A stretch of 64,000 nucleotides of DNA from Streptomonospora nanhaiensis (GCF_013410565.1 NZ_JACCFO010000001.1:1860001-1924000), one strand, 5' to 3'. Counted from the first letter of the stretch, positions 27,494-37,749 are shown. Program-made: numbers and translations. The notes: generated by a model from the letters alone, not told the origin.

Positions 27494-28783
27494 TCACCGG
27501 CCGCCCCCGGACGCGGCCGCCGGTTCGTCGGGTTGCTCGGCCGCCGCGGCGCCGGGGCCGTCGGGGCGGTCGGGGCGGCTCCGCGAGGAGCGCAGGAACG
27601 CCGGCACCCCGCCGCCCCGCCCGAAGCCCACCCTCCTCTTGTTGTAGATGTCGAAGGCCACGGCCGCCAACAGCACCAGGCCCTTGATCGCCTGCTGCCA
27701 GTCCACGCCCAGCCCGATGATGGACATGCCGTTGTTCATCACGCCCATGACCAGCGCACCCACGATGGCGCCCATGACCGTGCCCACCCCGCCCGAGGCC
27801 GAGGCGCCGCCGATGAACGCCGCGGCGATGGCGTCCAGCTCGAACATCTCCCCGGCGCCGGGCGTGGCGGCGTTGAGCCGCCCGGTGAACACCAGCCCGG
27901 CCAGCGCCGAGAGCACGCCCATGTTCACGAACACCCAGAACGTGGTGCGCTGGGTCTTGACCCCCGACAGCCGGGCGGCCTTCTCGCTGCCGCCCACCGC
28001 GTAGACCCGCCGCCCGATGGTGGTGGACTTCATCAGGAACGAGTAGCCCACGATCAGCACAAGCAGCAGCAGGCCCACCACCGGGATCCCGTTGTAGTCG
28101 GCCAGGGCGTAGGCGAACAGCATGACCACCACCACGGTGGCCGCCGACTGCGCGGCGGTCAGCCCGGCCGCGGGCGCGGGCAGCCCGTGGCGCAGGCTGC
28201 GGGCGCGCACCCGCCACTGGATCCACACCAGCGCCGCCGCGCCGGCCGCGCCCAGCGCCAGGGTCAGCAGGTGCGGGCCGTCGGGCACGACGTCGGGCAC
28301 GAACCCGCTGGCCCACATCCGCAGGGAGTCCGGCAGCGGTCCCACCGAGCGGCCGCCCAGCACGATCAGGGTGGCGCCGCGGAAGATCAGCATGCCGGCC
28401 AGGGTGACGATGAACGCCGGGATGTGCACGTAGGCGATCCAGAACCCCTGCCAGGCGCCGATGAGCCCGCCCATGGCCAGGGCCAGCGGTATCACCACGT
28501 AGACGGGCAGCCCCACGTCGGTGAGCAGCACCGCCGCCACCGCGCCGGTGAAGGCCACCACCGACCCCACCGACAGGTCGATGTTGCCCGTGACGATCAC
28601 CAGCATCATGCCGATCGCCAGGATCAGCACGTAGGAGTTCTGCATGATGACGTTGGTGATGTTCAGCGGGCGCAGCAGCAGCCCGCCGGTGAGGATCTGG
28701 AACAGCACCACGATGACCGCCAGGGCGATCACCATGCCGTACTGCCGTGCGTTGCTGCGCAGCAGCTCGCGTATTGCTTCCAT
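27494..28783 (-). CDS. Sugar ABC transporter permease (CUT2, MmsB/XylH type)
   Basis: 429 residues with about ten membrane segments. NITNVIMQNSYVLILAIGMM and VTGNIDLSVGSVVAF are the CUT2 permease signature, as are YAVGGSEKAARLSGV and FIGGASASGGVGTVMGAIVGAL. A hydrophilic Pro/Ala tail of about 45 residues is longer than usual. It lies 6 bp after the ATPase gene and would form the membrane pore for the sugar bound by the lipoprotein encoded at 30360-31451. The multiple-sugar/xylose/arabinose subgroup is likely; the locus suggests L-arabinose. Confidence 0.9.
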   Translation of the reverse strand: MEAIRELLRSNARQYGMVIALAVIVVLFQILTGGLLLRPLNITNVIMQNSYVLILAIGMMLVIVTGNIDLSVGSVVAFTGAVAAVLLTDVGLPVYVVIPLALAMGGLIGAWQGFWIAYVHIPAFIVTLAGMLIFRGATLIVLGGRSVGPLPDSLRMWASGFVPDVVPDGPHLLTLALGAAGAAALVWIQWRVRARSLRHGLPAPAAGLTAAQSAATVVVVMLFAYALADYNGIPVVGLLLLVLIVGYSFLMKSTTIGRRVYAVGGSEKAARLSGVKTQRTTFWVFVNMGVLSALAGLVFTGRLNAATPGAGEMFELDAIAAAFIGGASASGGVGTVMGAIVGALVMGVMNNGMSIIGLGVDWQQAIKGLVLLAAVAFDIYNKRRVGFGRGGGVPAFLRSSRSRPDRPDGPGAAAAEQPDEPAAASGGGR

Positions 28784-28789
28784 GGCTCG

Positions 28790-30322
28790 TCACGCCCTCG
28801 TCTGGGTCATCAGCTTCATCAGGGACTCCTGGTCGGCCTCGGGGCCGGGCAGCTGGCCGGTGATGCGCCCGGCGCACATGGCGTAGATCCGGTCGCACAT
28901 GCCCAGCAGCTCGGGCAGCTCCGAGGAGATGAGCAGCACGCACGCGCCCTCGGCCGCCAGGCGCCGCACGATCAGGTAGATCTCGTACTTGGCGCCGACG
29001 TCGATGCCGCGCGTGGGCTCGTCCAGGATGAGCAGGTCGGGCTCGGCGAACATCCACTTGCCCAGCACGACCTTCTGCTGGTTGCCGCCGCTCAGCTCGC
29101 CCGTGGTCTGGAGCACGCCGCTGCTCTTGACCCGCATGCTCCGGCTCATCTCGGCGGCGGCCACGGCCTCGCGGGCCGGGTCGATGACGGTCCCCCGGCT
29201 GATCCGGCCCAGCGCGGCCAGGGTCAGGTTGCGGCGGATGTCGTCGTCCAGGATGAGCCCCAGCTCCTTGCGGTCCTCGGGCACGTAGGCGATGCCGCCG
29301 GCGATGGCGTCGCCGACGTCGCGCACCCGCAGGGGGCGCCCGTCCTTGTGGACGGTGCCCGACACGTAGCGGCCGTAGGAGCGCCCGAACACGCTCATCG
29401 CCAGCTCGGTGCGCCCGGCTCCCATCAGCCCGGCCAGGCCCACGATCTCGCCCCGGCGGATCTCCAGGGAGGCGCCGTCGACCACCCGCCGGCCCACCTG
29501 GGTGGGGTGGTCCACGGTCCAGCCGGTCACGGTGAACCGGACGGGGCCGATCTCGGCGGTGCGCGGCGGGTAGCGGTGGTCGAGGTCGCGGCCGACCATC
29601 GCGCGGATGACGCGGTCCTCGTCCACGCCGCCCCCGGCCATCGGCAGGGTCTCGACCGTGCGCCCGTCGCGCAGCACCGTGATGGTGTCGGCGACCCGGG
29701 TGACCTCGCCGAGCTTGTGCGAGATCAGGATGGAGGTGATGCCCTGCGCCTTCAGCTCCAGCAGCAGGGCGAGCAGGTTGTCGCTCTCGGTCTCGTTGAG
29801 CGCCGAGGTCGGCTCGTCCAGGATCAGCAGCCGCACCCGTTTGGACAGCGCCTTGGCGATCTCCACCAGCTGGCGCCGGCCGACGCTGAGCGCGGCGACC
29901 GGCGCGGTGGGGTCCTCCTCCAGGCCGACCCGGCGCAGCAGGTCCCGGGCCGCCGCGGCGGTCCGGCCCCAGTCGATGAGGCCGAACCCCCGCGTGCGCT
30001 CGTTGCCCAGGAAGATGTTCTCGGCGACCGACAGCTCCGGCACCAGCGCCAGCTCCTGGTGGATGATCGCGATCCCGGCGCGCTCGCTGTCGCGGATGCC
30101 GGAGAACGCCCGCACCTCGCCGTCGACGAGGATGTCGCCGGTGTAGGAGCCGCGCGGGTAGACCCCGCTGAGCACCTTCATCAGCGTCGACTTGCCGGCG
30201 CCGTTCTCGCCCATCAGGGCGTGGATCTCGCCGCGCCGCACCCGCAGGTCCACGCCGTCCAGCGCCTTGACGCCGGGGAACTCCTTAAAGATGCCGCGCA
30301 TGTGCAGGATCAGGTCGTCCAT
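28790..30322 (-). CDS. Sugar ABC transporter ATP-binding protein (CUT2, MmsA/XylG type)
   Basis: 510 residues with two fused nucleotide-binding domains. The first has [10 protein letters not shown] (Walker A), [16 protein letters not shown] (signature region) and [11 protein letters not shown] (Walker B). In the second, Walker A is degenerate ([10 protein letters not shown]), while [15 protein letters not shown] and [16 protein letters not shown] are intact. This asymmetry is normal for sugar importers of this class. ATG 30322 is preceded by GAGGGAGA. Confidence 0.93.
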   Translation of the reverse strand: MDDLILHMRGIFKEFPGVKALDGVDLRVRRGEIHALMGENGAGKSTLMKVLSGVYPRGSYTGDILVDGEVRAFSGIRDSERAGIAIIHQELALVPELSVAENIFLGNERTRGFGLIDWGRTAAAARDLLRRVGLEEDPTAPVAALSVGRRQLVEIAKALSKRVRLLILDEPTSALNETESDNLLALLLELKAQGITSILISHKLGEVTRVADTITVLRDGRTVETLPMAGGGVDEDRVIRAMVGRDLDHRYPPRTAEIGPVRFTVTGWTVDHPTQVGRRVVDGASLEIRRGEIVGLAGLMGAGRTELAMSVFGRSYGRYVSGTVHKDGRPLRVRDVGDAIAGGIAYVPEDRKELGLILDDDIRRNLTLAALGRISRGTVIDPAREAVAAAEMSRSMRVKSSGVLQTTGELSGGNQQKVVLGKWMFAEPDLLILDEPTRGIDVGAKYEIYLIVRRLAAEGACVLLISSELPELLGMCDRIYAMCAGRITGQLPGPEADQESLMKLMTQTRA

Positions 30323-30359
30323 GGCAGTCTCCCTCGGCACAGCCACCACCGCCTCCGCG

Positions 30360-31451
30360 TCACTCCAGCTCCGACGCCTCGTAGTAGCCGCTGCCGACGA
30401 GTTCCTCCTCGTAGTTGTCGGCGTCCACCGACACCGGCTCGATGAGGTAGGCGGGCACGACCTTGACGCCGTTGTCGTAGCTTTCGGTGTCGTTGACCTC
30501 GGGCTCCTCGCCCCGGACCACGGCGTCGGTCATGGCCACCGCGACCTCGGCCAGTTCGCGGGTGTCCTTGAAGACGGTCTGGGTCTGCTCGCCGGCGATG
30601 ATCGACTTGACCGAGGCCACCTCGGCGTCCTGGCCGGTGATCACGGGCAGCGGCCGCTCCTCGGTGCCGTAGCCGACCGCCTTCAGCGAGGAGATGACGC
30701 CGATGCTGATGCCGTCGTAGGGCGAGAGGACGGCGTCGACCTCCTCGTCGGAGTAGTGGGAGCTGAGCAGGTTGTCCATGCGCGCCTGGGCGGCGGACCC
30801 GCTCCAGCGCATCGTGGCGATCTGGTCCATCTCGGTCTGGCCGCTGCGGACCTCCAGCACGCCCTCGTCGATGTAGGGCTGGAGCACCGACATCGCGCCG
30901 TCGTAGAAGAAGTAGGCGTTGTTGTCGTCGGGTGAGCCGCCGAACAGCTCGATGCTGAACGGGCCCTCCTCGTTCTCCAGGTCCAGGGCCTGCTCGATGT
31001 ACTCGCCCTGGAGCACGCCGACCTGGAAGTTGTCGAACGTGGCGTAGTAGTCGACGTGCTCGCTGCCGTTGATGAGGCGGTCGTAGGCGATGACGGGGAT
31101 GTCGCTGTCGGCGGCCATCTGCAGGGTGTCGGTCAGCGCCTCGCCGTCGATGGCGGCGATCACCAGGGCGTCCACCCCGCGCGTGATCATGTTCTCGATC
31201 TGGGAGACCTGGTCCTCGACCACGTCCTCGGCGTACTGCAGGTCGGTGGCGTAGCCGGCCTCCTCGAACAGCCGGACCATGTTCTGGCCGTCGGCGACCC
31301 AGCGGTCGGAGGACTTGGTGGGCATGGCGATGCCGATGGTGCCGTTCTCGCCTTCGGGCCGGGCGGCGTCGCCGACGCCGCCGCAGGCGCTCAGCAGCAG
31401 CGCCATGACCAGGGACAGTGCCGCCGCGAGGGCGGCGGGGGTGCGCTTCAT
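30360..31451 (-). CDS. Sugar-binding lipoprotein of the CUT2 transporter (ChvE/XylF type)
   Basis: 363 residues from ATG 31451. A lipobox LLLSACGG ends the signal peptide, so the protein is a lipid-anchored surface receptor. [19 protein letters not shown], the [20 protein letters not shown] stretch and PVIAYDRLI are typical of periplasmic-binding-protein-like sugar receptors of the xylose/multiple-sugar group. AAGG eight bases upstream favours ATG 31451 over GTG 31460. It is first in the three-gene importer operon, just downstream of the GH51 gene. Confidence 0.92.
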   Translation of the reverse strand: MKRTPAALAAALSLVMALLLSACGGVGDAARPEGENGTIGIAMPTKSSDRWVADGQNMVRLFEEAGYATDLQYAEDVVEDQVSQIENMITRGVDALVIAAIDGEALTDTLQMAADSDIPVIAYDRLINGSEHVDYYATFDNFQVGVLQGEYIEQALDLENEEGPFSIELFGGSPDDNNAYFFYDGAMSVLQPYIDEGVLEVRSGQTEMDQIATMRWSGSAAQARMDNLLSSHYSDEEVDAVLSPYDGISIGVISSLKAVGYGTEERPLPVITGQDAEVASVKSIIAGEQTQTVFKDTRELAEVAVAMTDAVVRGEEPEVNDTESYDNGVKVVPAYLIEPVSVDADNYEEELVGSGYYEASELE

Positions 31452-31529
31452 CGTGGTCACCTTCGTTTCCGGATGGGGGGTGGGTGAAGGGGTGACGGCG
31501 GGGGCCGGCGTCCGCGGGGCGGGCCGGGG

Positions 31530-33044
31530 TCAGGCGCGCGGGACCTCCAGGGTGAGGACCGTCCAGGAGACGGGGGGCAGCACCACGCTCAGCCGGCCGC
31601 CGTCCAGGGCCGTGTCCTTGTTCTCCGCGGGCGTCACGCGGTCGGGGTGCTCGGCGGTGTTGGCGGCGTAGACGTCGTCGTCGTGCAGGGTGCGGCAGGA
31701 GACGACGCGCTCGGCCGCCAGCCCGCGCAGGTCGACGTGCAGGGTCACGGGCTCGTCCACGGCGCGGTTGACGACGAAGACGGCGGCGCGGCCGTGCTCG
31801 GGGTCGTGGGTGGCCACGGCGTCGACGACGGGCACCGCGCCGTAGCGGGCGGTCTCGCGCACCGGGCTCTCGGGCTCCACGCGCAGCACGGTGCCGGCGG
31901 CGGTGGCGGCGGTCAGGGCGAAGGGGTGGAAGGTGGTCTGGCGCCAGGCGGGGCCGCCGGGCTCGGTCATGATGGGCGCGATGACGTTGACGAGCTGGGC
32001 GAGGCTGGCGGCGGTCACCCGGTCGCTGTGCCGCAGCAGCGAGATCAGCAGGCCGCCCACCACCACCGCGTCGGCGAGGTGGTAGCGGTCCTCGATGACG
32101 CGCGGCGCCACCGGCCAGTCGGTGCGGGGCTCGGCGGCCTGGTGGCGGCTGAGGTACCACACGTTCCACTCGTCGAAGGAGAGGTTGACGCGCTTGGTGG
32201 CGCCCAGCCGCGCGCGCACCGCGTCGGCGGTGGCCACGACCGACTCGATGAAGTGGTCCATGTCGGTCGCCGAGGCCAGGAAGCTGGCGAGGTCGCCGTC
32301 GTGCTCCTCGTAGTAGGCGTGCAGGGAGATGTAGTCGACCAGGTCGTAGGTCTCCTCCAGTACCTCGGCCTCCCAGGCGCCGAAGGTGGGCATGGACGAC
32401 CCGGAGCTGCCGCAGGCCACGAGCTCCAGGCCGGGGTCGCTCATGCGCATGGCGCGGGCGACCTCGGCGGCCAGCCGCCCGTACTCGCGGGCGGTCTTGT
32501 GGCCGATCTGCCAGGGGCCGTCCATCTCGTTGCCCAGGCACCACATGCGGACGGCGTGCGGCTGGGGGTGGCCGTTGGCGGCGCGCCGGTCCGACAGCGC
32601 GGTGCCGCCGGGGTGGTTGGCGTACTCCAGCAGGTCCAGGGCCTCCTGGAGGCCGCGGGTGCCCAGGTTGACCGCCATCATCGGCTCGATGCCCAGCGTG
32701 CGGGTCCAGGTGATGAACTCGTCCAGGCCGAACTGGTTGGTCTCGGTGCTGTGCCAGGCCAGGTCGCGGCGCACGGGCCGCTCGGCCTTGGGGCCCACCC
32801 CGTCCTCCCAGCGGTAGCCGGAGACGAAGTTGCCGCCGGGGTAGCGCACGGTGGTCACGCCCAGTTCGCGGACGAGGGCGGCCACGTCGGTGCGGAACCC
32901 GTCGGCGTCGGCGGCGGGGTGGCCGGGCTCGTAGATGCCGGTGTAGACGCAGCGGCCCATGTGCTCGACGAACGAGCCGAAGGTGCGGCGGTGGACGGGC
33001 GCGACGCGGAAGGCGGGGTCGAGGGTCATCGACGCGGTCAGCAT
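31530..33044 (-). CDS. Alpha-L-arabinofuranosidase, GH51
   Basis: 504 residues, no signal peptide, so intracellular. It releases L-arabinose from imported arabino-oligosaccharides. FGSFVEHMGRCVYTGIYEP and RYPGGNFVSGYRWEDG are GH51 signatures. The acid/base glutamate is in WCLGNEMDGPW (about residue 170) and the nucleophile in LSFDEWNVWY (about 290). ATG 33044 is preceded by GGGGGAGCAG. It lies between the secreted GH43 enzyme and the CUT2 importer, consistent with stepwise arabinan breakdown. Confidence 0.95.
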   Translation of the reverse strand: MLTASMTLDPAFRVAPVHRRTFGSFVEHMGRCVYTGIYEPGHPAADADGFRTDVAALVRELGVTTVRYPGGNFVSGYRWEDGVGPKAERPVRRDLAWHSTETNQFGLDEFITWTRTLGIEPMMAVNLGTRGLQEALDLLEYANHPGGTALSDRRAANGHPQPHAVRMWCLGNEMDGPWQIGHKTAREYGRLAAEVARAMRMSDPGLELVACGSSGSSMPTFGAWEAEVLEETYDLVDYISLHAYYEEHDGDLASFLASATDMDHFIESVVATADAVRARLGATKRVNLSFDEWNVWYLSRHQAAEPRTDWPVAPRVIEDRYHLADAVVVGGLLISLLRHSDRVTAASLAQLVNVIAPIMTEPGGPAWRQTTFHPFALTAATAAGTVLRVEPESPVRETARYGAVPVVDAVATHDPEHGRAAVFVVNRAVDEPVTLHVDLRGLAAERVVSCRTLHDDDVYAANTAEHPDRVTPAENKDTALDGGRLSVVLPPVSWTVLTLEVPRA

Positions 33045-33066
33045 GGGCTCTGCTCCCCCTGGGTGC

Positions 33067-33118
33067 GGTGGCGGTGCGGTCGGTGCCGGGCGGTCGTGGG
33101 TGGCGGTGCGGTCGGTGC
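33067..33118. repeat. 20-bp direct repeat before the GH51 gene
   Basis: GGTGGCGGTGCGGTCGGTGC occurs exactly at 33067-33086 and 33099-33118, separated by 12 bases. It lies in the 116-bp gap between the GH43 stop and the GH51 start. Role unknown; it may be simple slippage in a GGTGCG-rich stretch. Confidence 0.7.
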
Positions 33119-33146
33119 GGCGCCCGGCGCGGGTGCGCCGGGCGCC
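33119..33146 (-). terminator. Hairpin after the GH43 gene
   Basis: Perfect 12-bp stem GGCGCCCGGCGC / GCGCCGGGCGCC with a GGGT loop, 15 bp past the GH43 stop on the minus strand. No T-run follows. It may terminate or attenuate transcription between the two glycosidase genes. Confidence 0.55.
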
Positions 33147-33160
33147 CCGGTGGCGGGCGG

Positions 33161-34234
33161 TCAGCCCATGGGCGCGGGCCAGCCGCCGGACCAGCCGATC
33201 TGGTCGATCTCCAGGCGGAAGTCGCCGGGCGTGCCGTAGGGGCCGTAGGAGTGGTAGGCCATCCGGCTCAGCGACAGCGACTGGCCGCCCGCGGCCACGG
33301 AGTCGCCGCGCGCGGCGCGGATGACGGTGCCGCCGCCCTGGAGCATGGGCGTGCCGGCGCGGTCGACGTAGGGGCCGGTGACGCTGGTGGAGCGCCCCAC
33401 GGCGATGCGGTAGGTGCTGTCCAGGCCGGCGCAGCACCGGCCCAGCGAGACGAACAGGTAGTAGTAGCCGGCGCGGTGGACGATGTAGGGCGCCTCGATG
33501 GCGTTGCCGTTGGGCTGCCCGGCGGCCAGCCGCAGCGGCGCGCCCTGCCCGGCGGCGGGCTTGCCGCTGGGCCACTCCAGGCGCACCATGCGGATGCCGC
33601 TCCAGAACGACCCGAACGCCATCCACGGGGTGCCCGAGGCGTCCTCGACGATCCCGGGGTCGATGGCGTTGAAGTCGCTGGAGGTGGTGCTCTCGTAGAC
33701 CTTGCCGCGGTCGACCCACCGGTAGTCGGGGTCGGAGGGGTCCAGCGTGGTGTTGGTGGCCAGCCCGATCACCGAGCGGTTGGACCCGAAGGTGGAGGCG
33801 GAGTAGTAGAGGTAGTAGGTGCCGTCGTTCTCGTAGACCTCGGGCGCCCACAGGTTGGTCACCCCGGGCACCTCGCGGGCCAGCCAGGCGGGCTTGGTGG
33901 TCCACACGTGCCCGGCCGGGCGCCAGTCGGTGCCGTTGGACGAGCGGTGGACGGTGATGTTGCCGTCGGCCACGGCGGCGTCGCCGGTGCCGAAGACGTA
34001 CCAGTCGCGGCCGCCGCCGGTCACCAGGGCGGGGTCGTGCACGGCGACGTTGGTGGGGGCCATGGCGGGCGCGGCGGGCGCGGCGGTCTCGGCTGCGGCC
34101 GGCGCGGCCGTCAGCACCATCAGGGCCGCGGCGCCCAGGGCCGCCGCCCGGGCGAGGAGGCCGCCGCGCGGGCGGGGCGGCGGTGGGGTGGAGGGCGCGG
34201 CGGCGCGCCCGGTGGCCGGCACGGTGGTGGACAT
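33161..34234 (-). CDS. Secreted endo-alpha-1,5-L-arabinanase, GH43
   Basis: 357 residues from ATG 34234 (GAGGAG upstream). A signal peptide (ARAAALGAAALMVLTAAPAAA) indicates secretion. The five-bladed GH43 core shows the three catalytic acids: Asp in NVAVHDPALV (base), Asp in NAIDPGIVED, and Glu in NAIEAPYIV (acid). WAPEVYENDGTYYLYYSAS is a typical arabinanase segment. It would cut arabinan outside the cell to oligomers that the adjacent transporters import. Confidence 0.92.
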   Translation of the reverse strand: MSTTVPATGRAAAPSTPPPPRPRGGLLARAAALGAAALMVLTAAPAAAETAAPAAPAMAPTNVAVHDPALVTGGGRDWYVFGTGDAAVADGNITVHRSSNGTDWRPAGHVWTTKPAWLAREVPGVTNLWAPEVYENDGTYYLYYSASTFGSNRSVIGLATNTTLDPSDPDYRWVDRGKVYESTTSSDFNAIDPGIVEDASGTPWMAFGSFWSGIRMVRLEWPSGKPAAGQGAPLRLAAGQPNGNAIEAPYIVHRAGYYYLFVSLGRCCAGLDSTYRIAVGRSTSVTGPYVDRAGTPMLQGGGTVIRAARGDSVAAGGQSLSLSRMAYHSYGPYGTPGDFRLEIDQIGWSGGWPAPMG

Positions 34235-34286
34235 GTGGGGGACTCCTCTTGTCGTGAACGGGGGCACGGTCGAGGTCGGGGGCGCC

Positions 34287-35186
34287 TCACTTGAGCCCGG
34301 CGTCGGTGACGCCGCGCACCACGTGGCGCTGGAAGAGCAGGAACACGGCGATCAGCGGCAGCGCGCCGAGCACGGCGGCGGCCATCTCCTGGGCGTACTG
34401 GATGCCGTAGGAGCCCTGGACGGTGCCCAGGCCCACGGGCACGGTCATCAGGGCGGGGTCGGCCGTGGCCACGAAGGGCCACAGGAAGTTGTTCCAGGCC
34501 TGGACGAAGGTGAAGATCCCCACGGCGGCGAGGACCGGGCCCGACATCGGCACCACGACGCTCCACAGCACCCGCAGGTGCCCGGCGCCGTCGAGGCGGG
34601 CCGCCTCCTCGTAGTCGCGCGGGATGGCGTCGAAGAACCGCTTGAGGATGAACACCATCACCGGCGCCACCACCTGCGGCAGGGCCACGCCCCAGTAGGT
34701 GTCGACCATGCCCAGCACGCTCATCTGGTCGAACAGCGGGACGATCAGCGCCTGGGGCGGCACCAGGATGCCCGCGACGAACAGCGCGAACAGCCAGGAG
34801 CGGCCGGGGAACTCCGTCTTGGAGCAGGCGTAGGCGGCCAGCACGCACACCACCAGCGTCAGCGCGGTGACCAGCACGGACACCACCACGCTGTTGAGCA
34901 GCCAGCGCTGGAGGTCGCCGCGCTCGATCACCGCCTGGTAGGCGGCGAAGGTGGGCTCCAGCGGCAGCCAGCGCAGCGGCACGGCGGTGGTCTCGGCCTC
35001 GGGCTTGAGCGAGGTCAGCACCGCCCACACCAGCGGCATCAGCCACACCACCGCCAGGAAGACCCCCAGCACGGCGGCGAGCACCCCGCCGGGGGTGGGC
35101 CGGGGCAGGCGCCGGGGCCGCGCGGCGGCGGGTGCGGGGCGCCCCGGCGCGGCCGGCGGGCGGGGGGTGCGGATCGCGGCGCTCAT
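34287..35186 (-). CDS. Carbohydrate ABC transporter permease (CUT1, MalG/AraQ type)
   Basis: 299 residues, six predicted membrane helices after a proline-rich N terminus. The EAA loop reads YEEAARLDGAGHLRVLWSVVVPMSGP, typical for CUT1 permeases, and SVVVSVLVTALTLVVCVLAAYA is a MalG-type helix pair. ATG 35186 overlaps the stop of the partner permease (ATGA), with GGGGGAG upstream. It precedes the arabinanase gene by 52 bp. Confidence 0.93.
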   Translation of the reverse strand: MSAAIRTPRPPAAPGRPAPAAARPRRLPRPTPGGVLAAVLGVFLAVVWLMPLVWAVLTSLKPEAETTAVPLRWLPLEPTFAAYQAVIERGDLQRWLLNSVVVSVLVTALTLVVCVLAAYACSKTEFPGRSWLFALFVAGILVPPQALIVPLFDQMSVLGMVDTYWGVALPQVVAPVMVFILKRFFDAIPRDYEEAARLDGAGHLRVLWSVVVPMSGPVLAAVGIFTFVQAWNNFLWPFVATADPALMTVPVGLGTVQGSYGIQYAQEMAAAVLGALPLIAVFLLFQRHVVRGVTDAGLK

Positions 35187-36157
35187 GCCGTCTCCCCCTT
35201 TCGCGAGAACAGGCGGAACTGGACGAGGGAGACCACGGCGATCACCGCGAACAGCAGGTAGGAGATGGCGGAGGCGTAGCCGATCCGCAGGCCGGTGAAC
35301 CCGGCCTCGAAGATGTAGCCGATGGCGGGCCGGGCGGCGTAGCCGGGCCCGCCCGAGCCGTTGGTCATGATGTAGGCCTGGTCGAACAGCTTGAGCGAGG
35401 CCACGATCTGCAGCAGCACGATCAGCCCGGTGGTGCGGCGCAGGAGCGGCAGGGTGATCCGCAAGAACCGCTGCCAGGCGCCGGCGCCGTCGAGCGCGGC
35501 CGCCTCGTAGACGTAGGCGGGGATCCCCTGGAGCGCGGCCAGGTAGAGCAGGAAGTTGAACCCGACCGTCCACCACACCGTGGTGACGGCGATGGCCGCC
35601 AGCACGGTGTTCTCGTCGGTCAGCCAGGCGACCTCGGCCAGTCCTGCGGCGGTGAGCAGGCCGTTGACCATGCCGAACCCGGGCTGGTACATCCACTCCC
35701 AGATGAGCGCGACCACGGCCACCGGAAGCAGGAACGGCGCGAAGTAGGACAGCCGCAGGAACCAGCCCAGGCCGGCGGCGGCGCGGTTGGTCAGCAGCGC
35801 CATGGCCAGGGCGATCGCCACCAGCGGCGGGGTGCTGATGGCGGTGAACACCAGGGTGGTCCACAGCGACTGCCACACCGCGGAGTCGCCCAGCATCTCC
35901 CGCCAGTTGGCGAGGCCGACGAACTCCGCGCCGGGACTCGCCAGGCTCCGGTCGGTGAAGCTCGCCCACAGCCCGGCCAGCACGGGCCACACCAGGAAGA
36001 CGGCGAACAGGGCGGCGAAGGGCAGGACGAACCAGAGCCCGGCCAGGGAGGAGCGGCGCCGCCCGGGGCGGGCGGCGCGCGCGGAGGGGCCGGACCGGCG
36101 CGCGGGCGCGGCGGCCGGCGCGCCGGCGGCGCGGGCGGTCGCGGTGGGCGAGGACAT
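35183..36157 (-). CDS. Carbohydrate ABC transporter permease (CUT1, MalF/AraP type)
   Basis: 324 residues from ATG 36157, which has GGAG at good spacing; GTG 36196, overlapping the upstream stop (GTGA), is an alternative. AGLWFVLPFAALFAVFLVWP begins the MalF-like membrane domain, and the EAA loop reads YEAAALDGAGAWQRFLRITLP. It pairs with the MalG-type protein. No ATP-binding gene is in this operon, so a shared ATPase such as MsiK encoded elsewhere is probably used, as in other actinobacteria. Confidence 0.92.
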   Translation of the reverse strand: MSSPTATARAAGAPAAAPARRSGPSARAARPGRRRSSLAGLWFVLPFAALFAVFLVWPVLAGLWASFTDRSLASPGAEFVGLANWREMLGDSAVWQSLWTTLVFTAISTPPLVAIALAMALLTNRAAAGLGWFLRLSYFAPFLLPVAVVALIWEWMYQPGFGMVNGLLTAAGLAEVAWLTDENTVLAAIAVTTVWWTVGFNFLLYLAALQGIPAYVYEAAALDGAGAWQRFLRITLPLLRRTTGLIVLLQIVASLKLFDQAYIMTNGSGGPGYAARPAIGYIFEAGFTGLRIGYASAISYLLFAVIAVVSLVQFRLFSRKGETA

Positions 36158-36192
36158 CTCAGGCTCCGAGGGGGTCGGTGGGGCGGTCACGG

Positions 36193-37500
36193 TCACACCG
36201 GTTCAGGGGTGTCGATGAGCTTGCGCGCGGCGGCCTTGAACCGCTCCAGGGCGGCCTCGGGGGTCACCGAGCCGTTGTGCACGCCGCTCAGGACCGCGCT
36301 GGCCTCGTTCTGCAGGGGCGCGGCCGAGCCGCTGAACCACGCCTCGGGGTCGAACTGCACGTCCGCCGCGGCGTGCCGGTACTCCGACTGCGGCTCCAGG
36401 GCGGCGTAGTCGTCGCCGCGGGTGACCGGCAGGTAGGCGGGGGTGTGGCCGCCGCCGGCCCAGGTGATGCTGTGCTTGAGCATCCAGGCGGCATAGCCCA
36501 CGGCGGCGGCCACGGCCGCGTCGTCGGGCACGCGGCGGTGCGGGAGCACGAAGCAGTGGGAGTCGCCCTGGCCCAGTTCCGCGCCGTAGATGTCGGGGAA
36601 GGGCCGCATGCCGAAGTCCATGCCGGCGTCGGCGAACGTGGCGATCTCCCAGTTGCCCGCCCACATCAGGCCGCAGATGCCGTTCTGGAAGTTGGCGGGG
36701 GTGCCCGGGGCGTCGGACGCCTGGGGCGCCAGGCCCTCCTCCGAGACCCGGCGCAGGAAGTCCAGGCTGCGCAGCGCCTTGTCGTCGTCGAGGCGCAGGT
36801 CGCCGTCGAAGGACATCTCGCCGCCCAGTTGGCGGTACAGCGACCAGAACTGCCGCCAGGGCTGGGTGGTGTCCATGGCGATCCCGTACTGGCCGGTGGC
36901 CTCCTTGACCGCCGCCAGGACGTCGAGGAACTCCTCCTCGCCGCTGGTGGTCACGAGCGTGCCGTCGGGCTCCAGCACCCCGGCCCGCTCGCAGACCTCG
37001 CGGTTGTAGTAGGTGACGACCAGGTGGGTGTCCAGCGGGATCGCGTACAGCTCGCCGTCGACCACGCACTTGTCCCACACGTTGGCCAGCACGGTGTCGC
37101 GGGTGATGCCGTGCTCGGCGAGCAGGTCGGTGGGCACGGGGTCGATGAGGGTGCCCGCGCCCATGCCGCGGATGCGCGAGACGTGCAGGGTCGCGATGTC
37201 GAAGGCGCGCCCGCCGGCGGCGCCCATGGCGAACTTGGTGTAGAAGGGGTTGCCCCACAGGAAGGTGGCGGGCTCGAAGTCGATGTCGGGGTGCTCGCGC
37301 CGGTAGGCGTCGTGCATCTGCACCATGCGGGCGCCGTCGCCGCCGGTGAACAGGTTCCACTGGCGCAGGCGCCGCCGGCCGCTGAGGACCGTGTCGGCCG
37401 GGCCGCAGCCGGCCAGGCCCAGGCCGAGGGCGGCCAGCCCGCCGGCGAGGAAGGCCCGGCGGCCCGGTGCGGGGGGCGGGGTGGGGTGGGTGGTGCGCAT
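36193..37500 (-). CDS. Extracellular oligosaccharide-binding lipoprotein (CUT1)
   Basis: 435 residues. GRRAFLAGGLAALGLGLAGCG has a twin-arginine-like start and a lipobox (LAGC), so the receptor is lipid-anchored and perhaps Tat-exported. RLRQWNLFTGGDGARMVQMHD is characteristic of family-1 solute-binding proteins, as is the FQNGICGLMWAGNWEIA segment. The genes around it suggest arabino-oligosaccharides as ligand. It heads the CUT1 transporter-arabinanase operon. Confidence 0.92.
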   Translation of the reverse strand: MRTTHPTPPPAPGRRAFLAGGLAALGLGLAGCGPADTVLSGRRRLRQWNLFTGGDGARMVQMHDAYRREHPDIDFEPATFLWGNPFYTKFAMGAAGGRAFDIATLHVSRIRGMGAGTLIDPVPTDLLAEHGITRDTVLANVWDKCVVDGELYAIPLDTHLVVTYYNREVCERAGVLEPDGTLVTTSGEEEFLDVLAAVKEATGQYGIAMDTTQPWRQFWSLYRQLGGEMSFDGDLRLDDDKALRSLDFLRRVSEEGLAPQASDAPGTPANFQNGICGLMWAGNWEIATFADAGMDFGMRPFPDIYGAELGQGDSHCFVLPHRRVPDDAAVAAAVGYAAWMLKHSITWAGGGHTPAYLPVTRGDDYAALEPQSEYRHAAADVQFDPEAWFSGSAAPLQNEASAVLSGVHNGSVTPEAALERFKAAARKLIDTPEPV

Positions 37501-37699
37501 GGCGGCTCCTCTGCGTTGCCCGCGCCGCGGCCTCCCCCGAGGGCCGCGGGCGGTGCGCCGGGCGCCGGCGGCGCGGGGCGCGCGGCCGGGCTGACGGGGT
37601 GCCCGGCCGGTGGTCGGTGGGCGCGGCCGGTGCGGCGCGCGGTGCGGTCGAGGCGGTCGCGGTGACGGGGTGGTGGCGGCGTGGGTGGGGGCGGTGGAG

Positions 37700-37738
37700 G
37701 CGGGCGGCCGGGCCGGGGGCCGGGGCCGGGCCGCCCGC
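37700..37738 (-). terminator. Terminator of araBDA
   Basis: A 15-bp stem with a one-base-pair mismatch (GCGGGCGGCCGGGCC paired with GGCCGGGCCGCCCGC) lies 12 bp past the araA stop on the minus strand. The rest of 37501-37749 is G-rich low-complexity sequence with no gene. It separates araBDA from the CUT1 operon. Confidence 0.65.
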
Positions 37739-37749
37739 GTCAGGGGCCC

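Noticed and set aside
27533..30445. 970-codon plus-strand frame opposite the sugar importer
   Set aside because: His/Gln/Gly-rich shadow; the minus strand encodes clear ABC transporter proteins.
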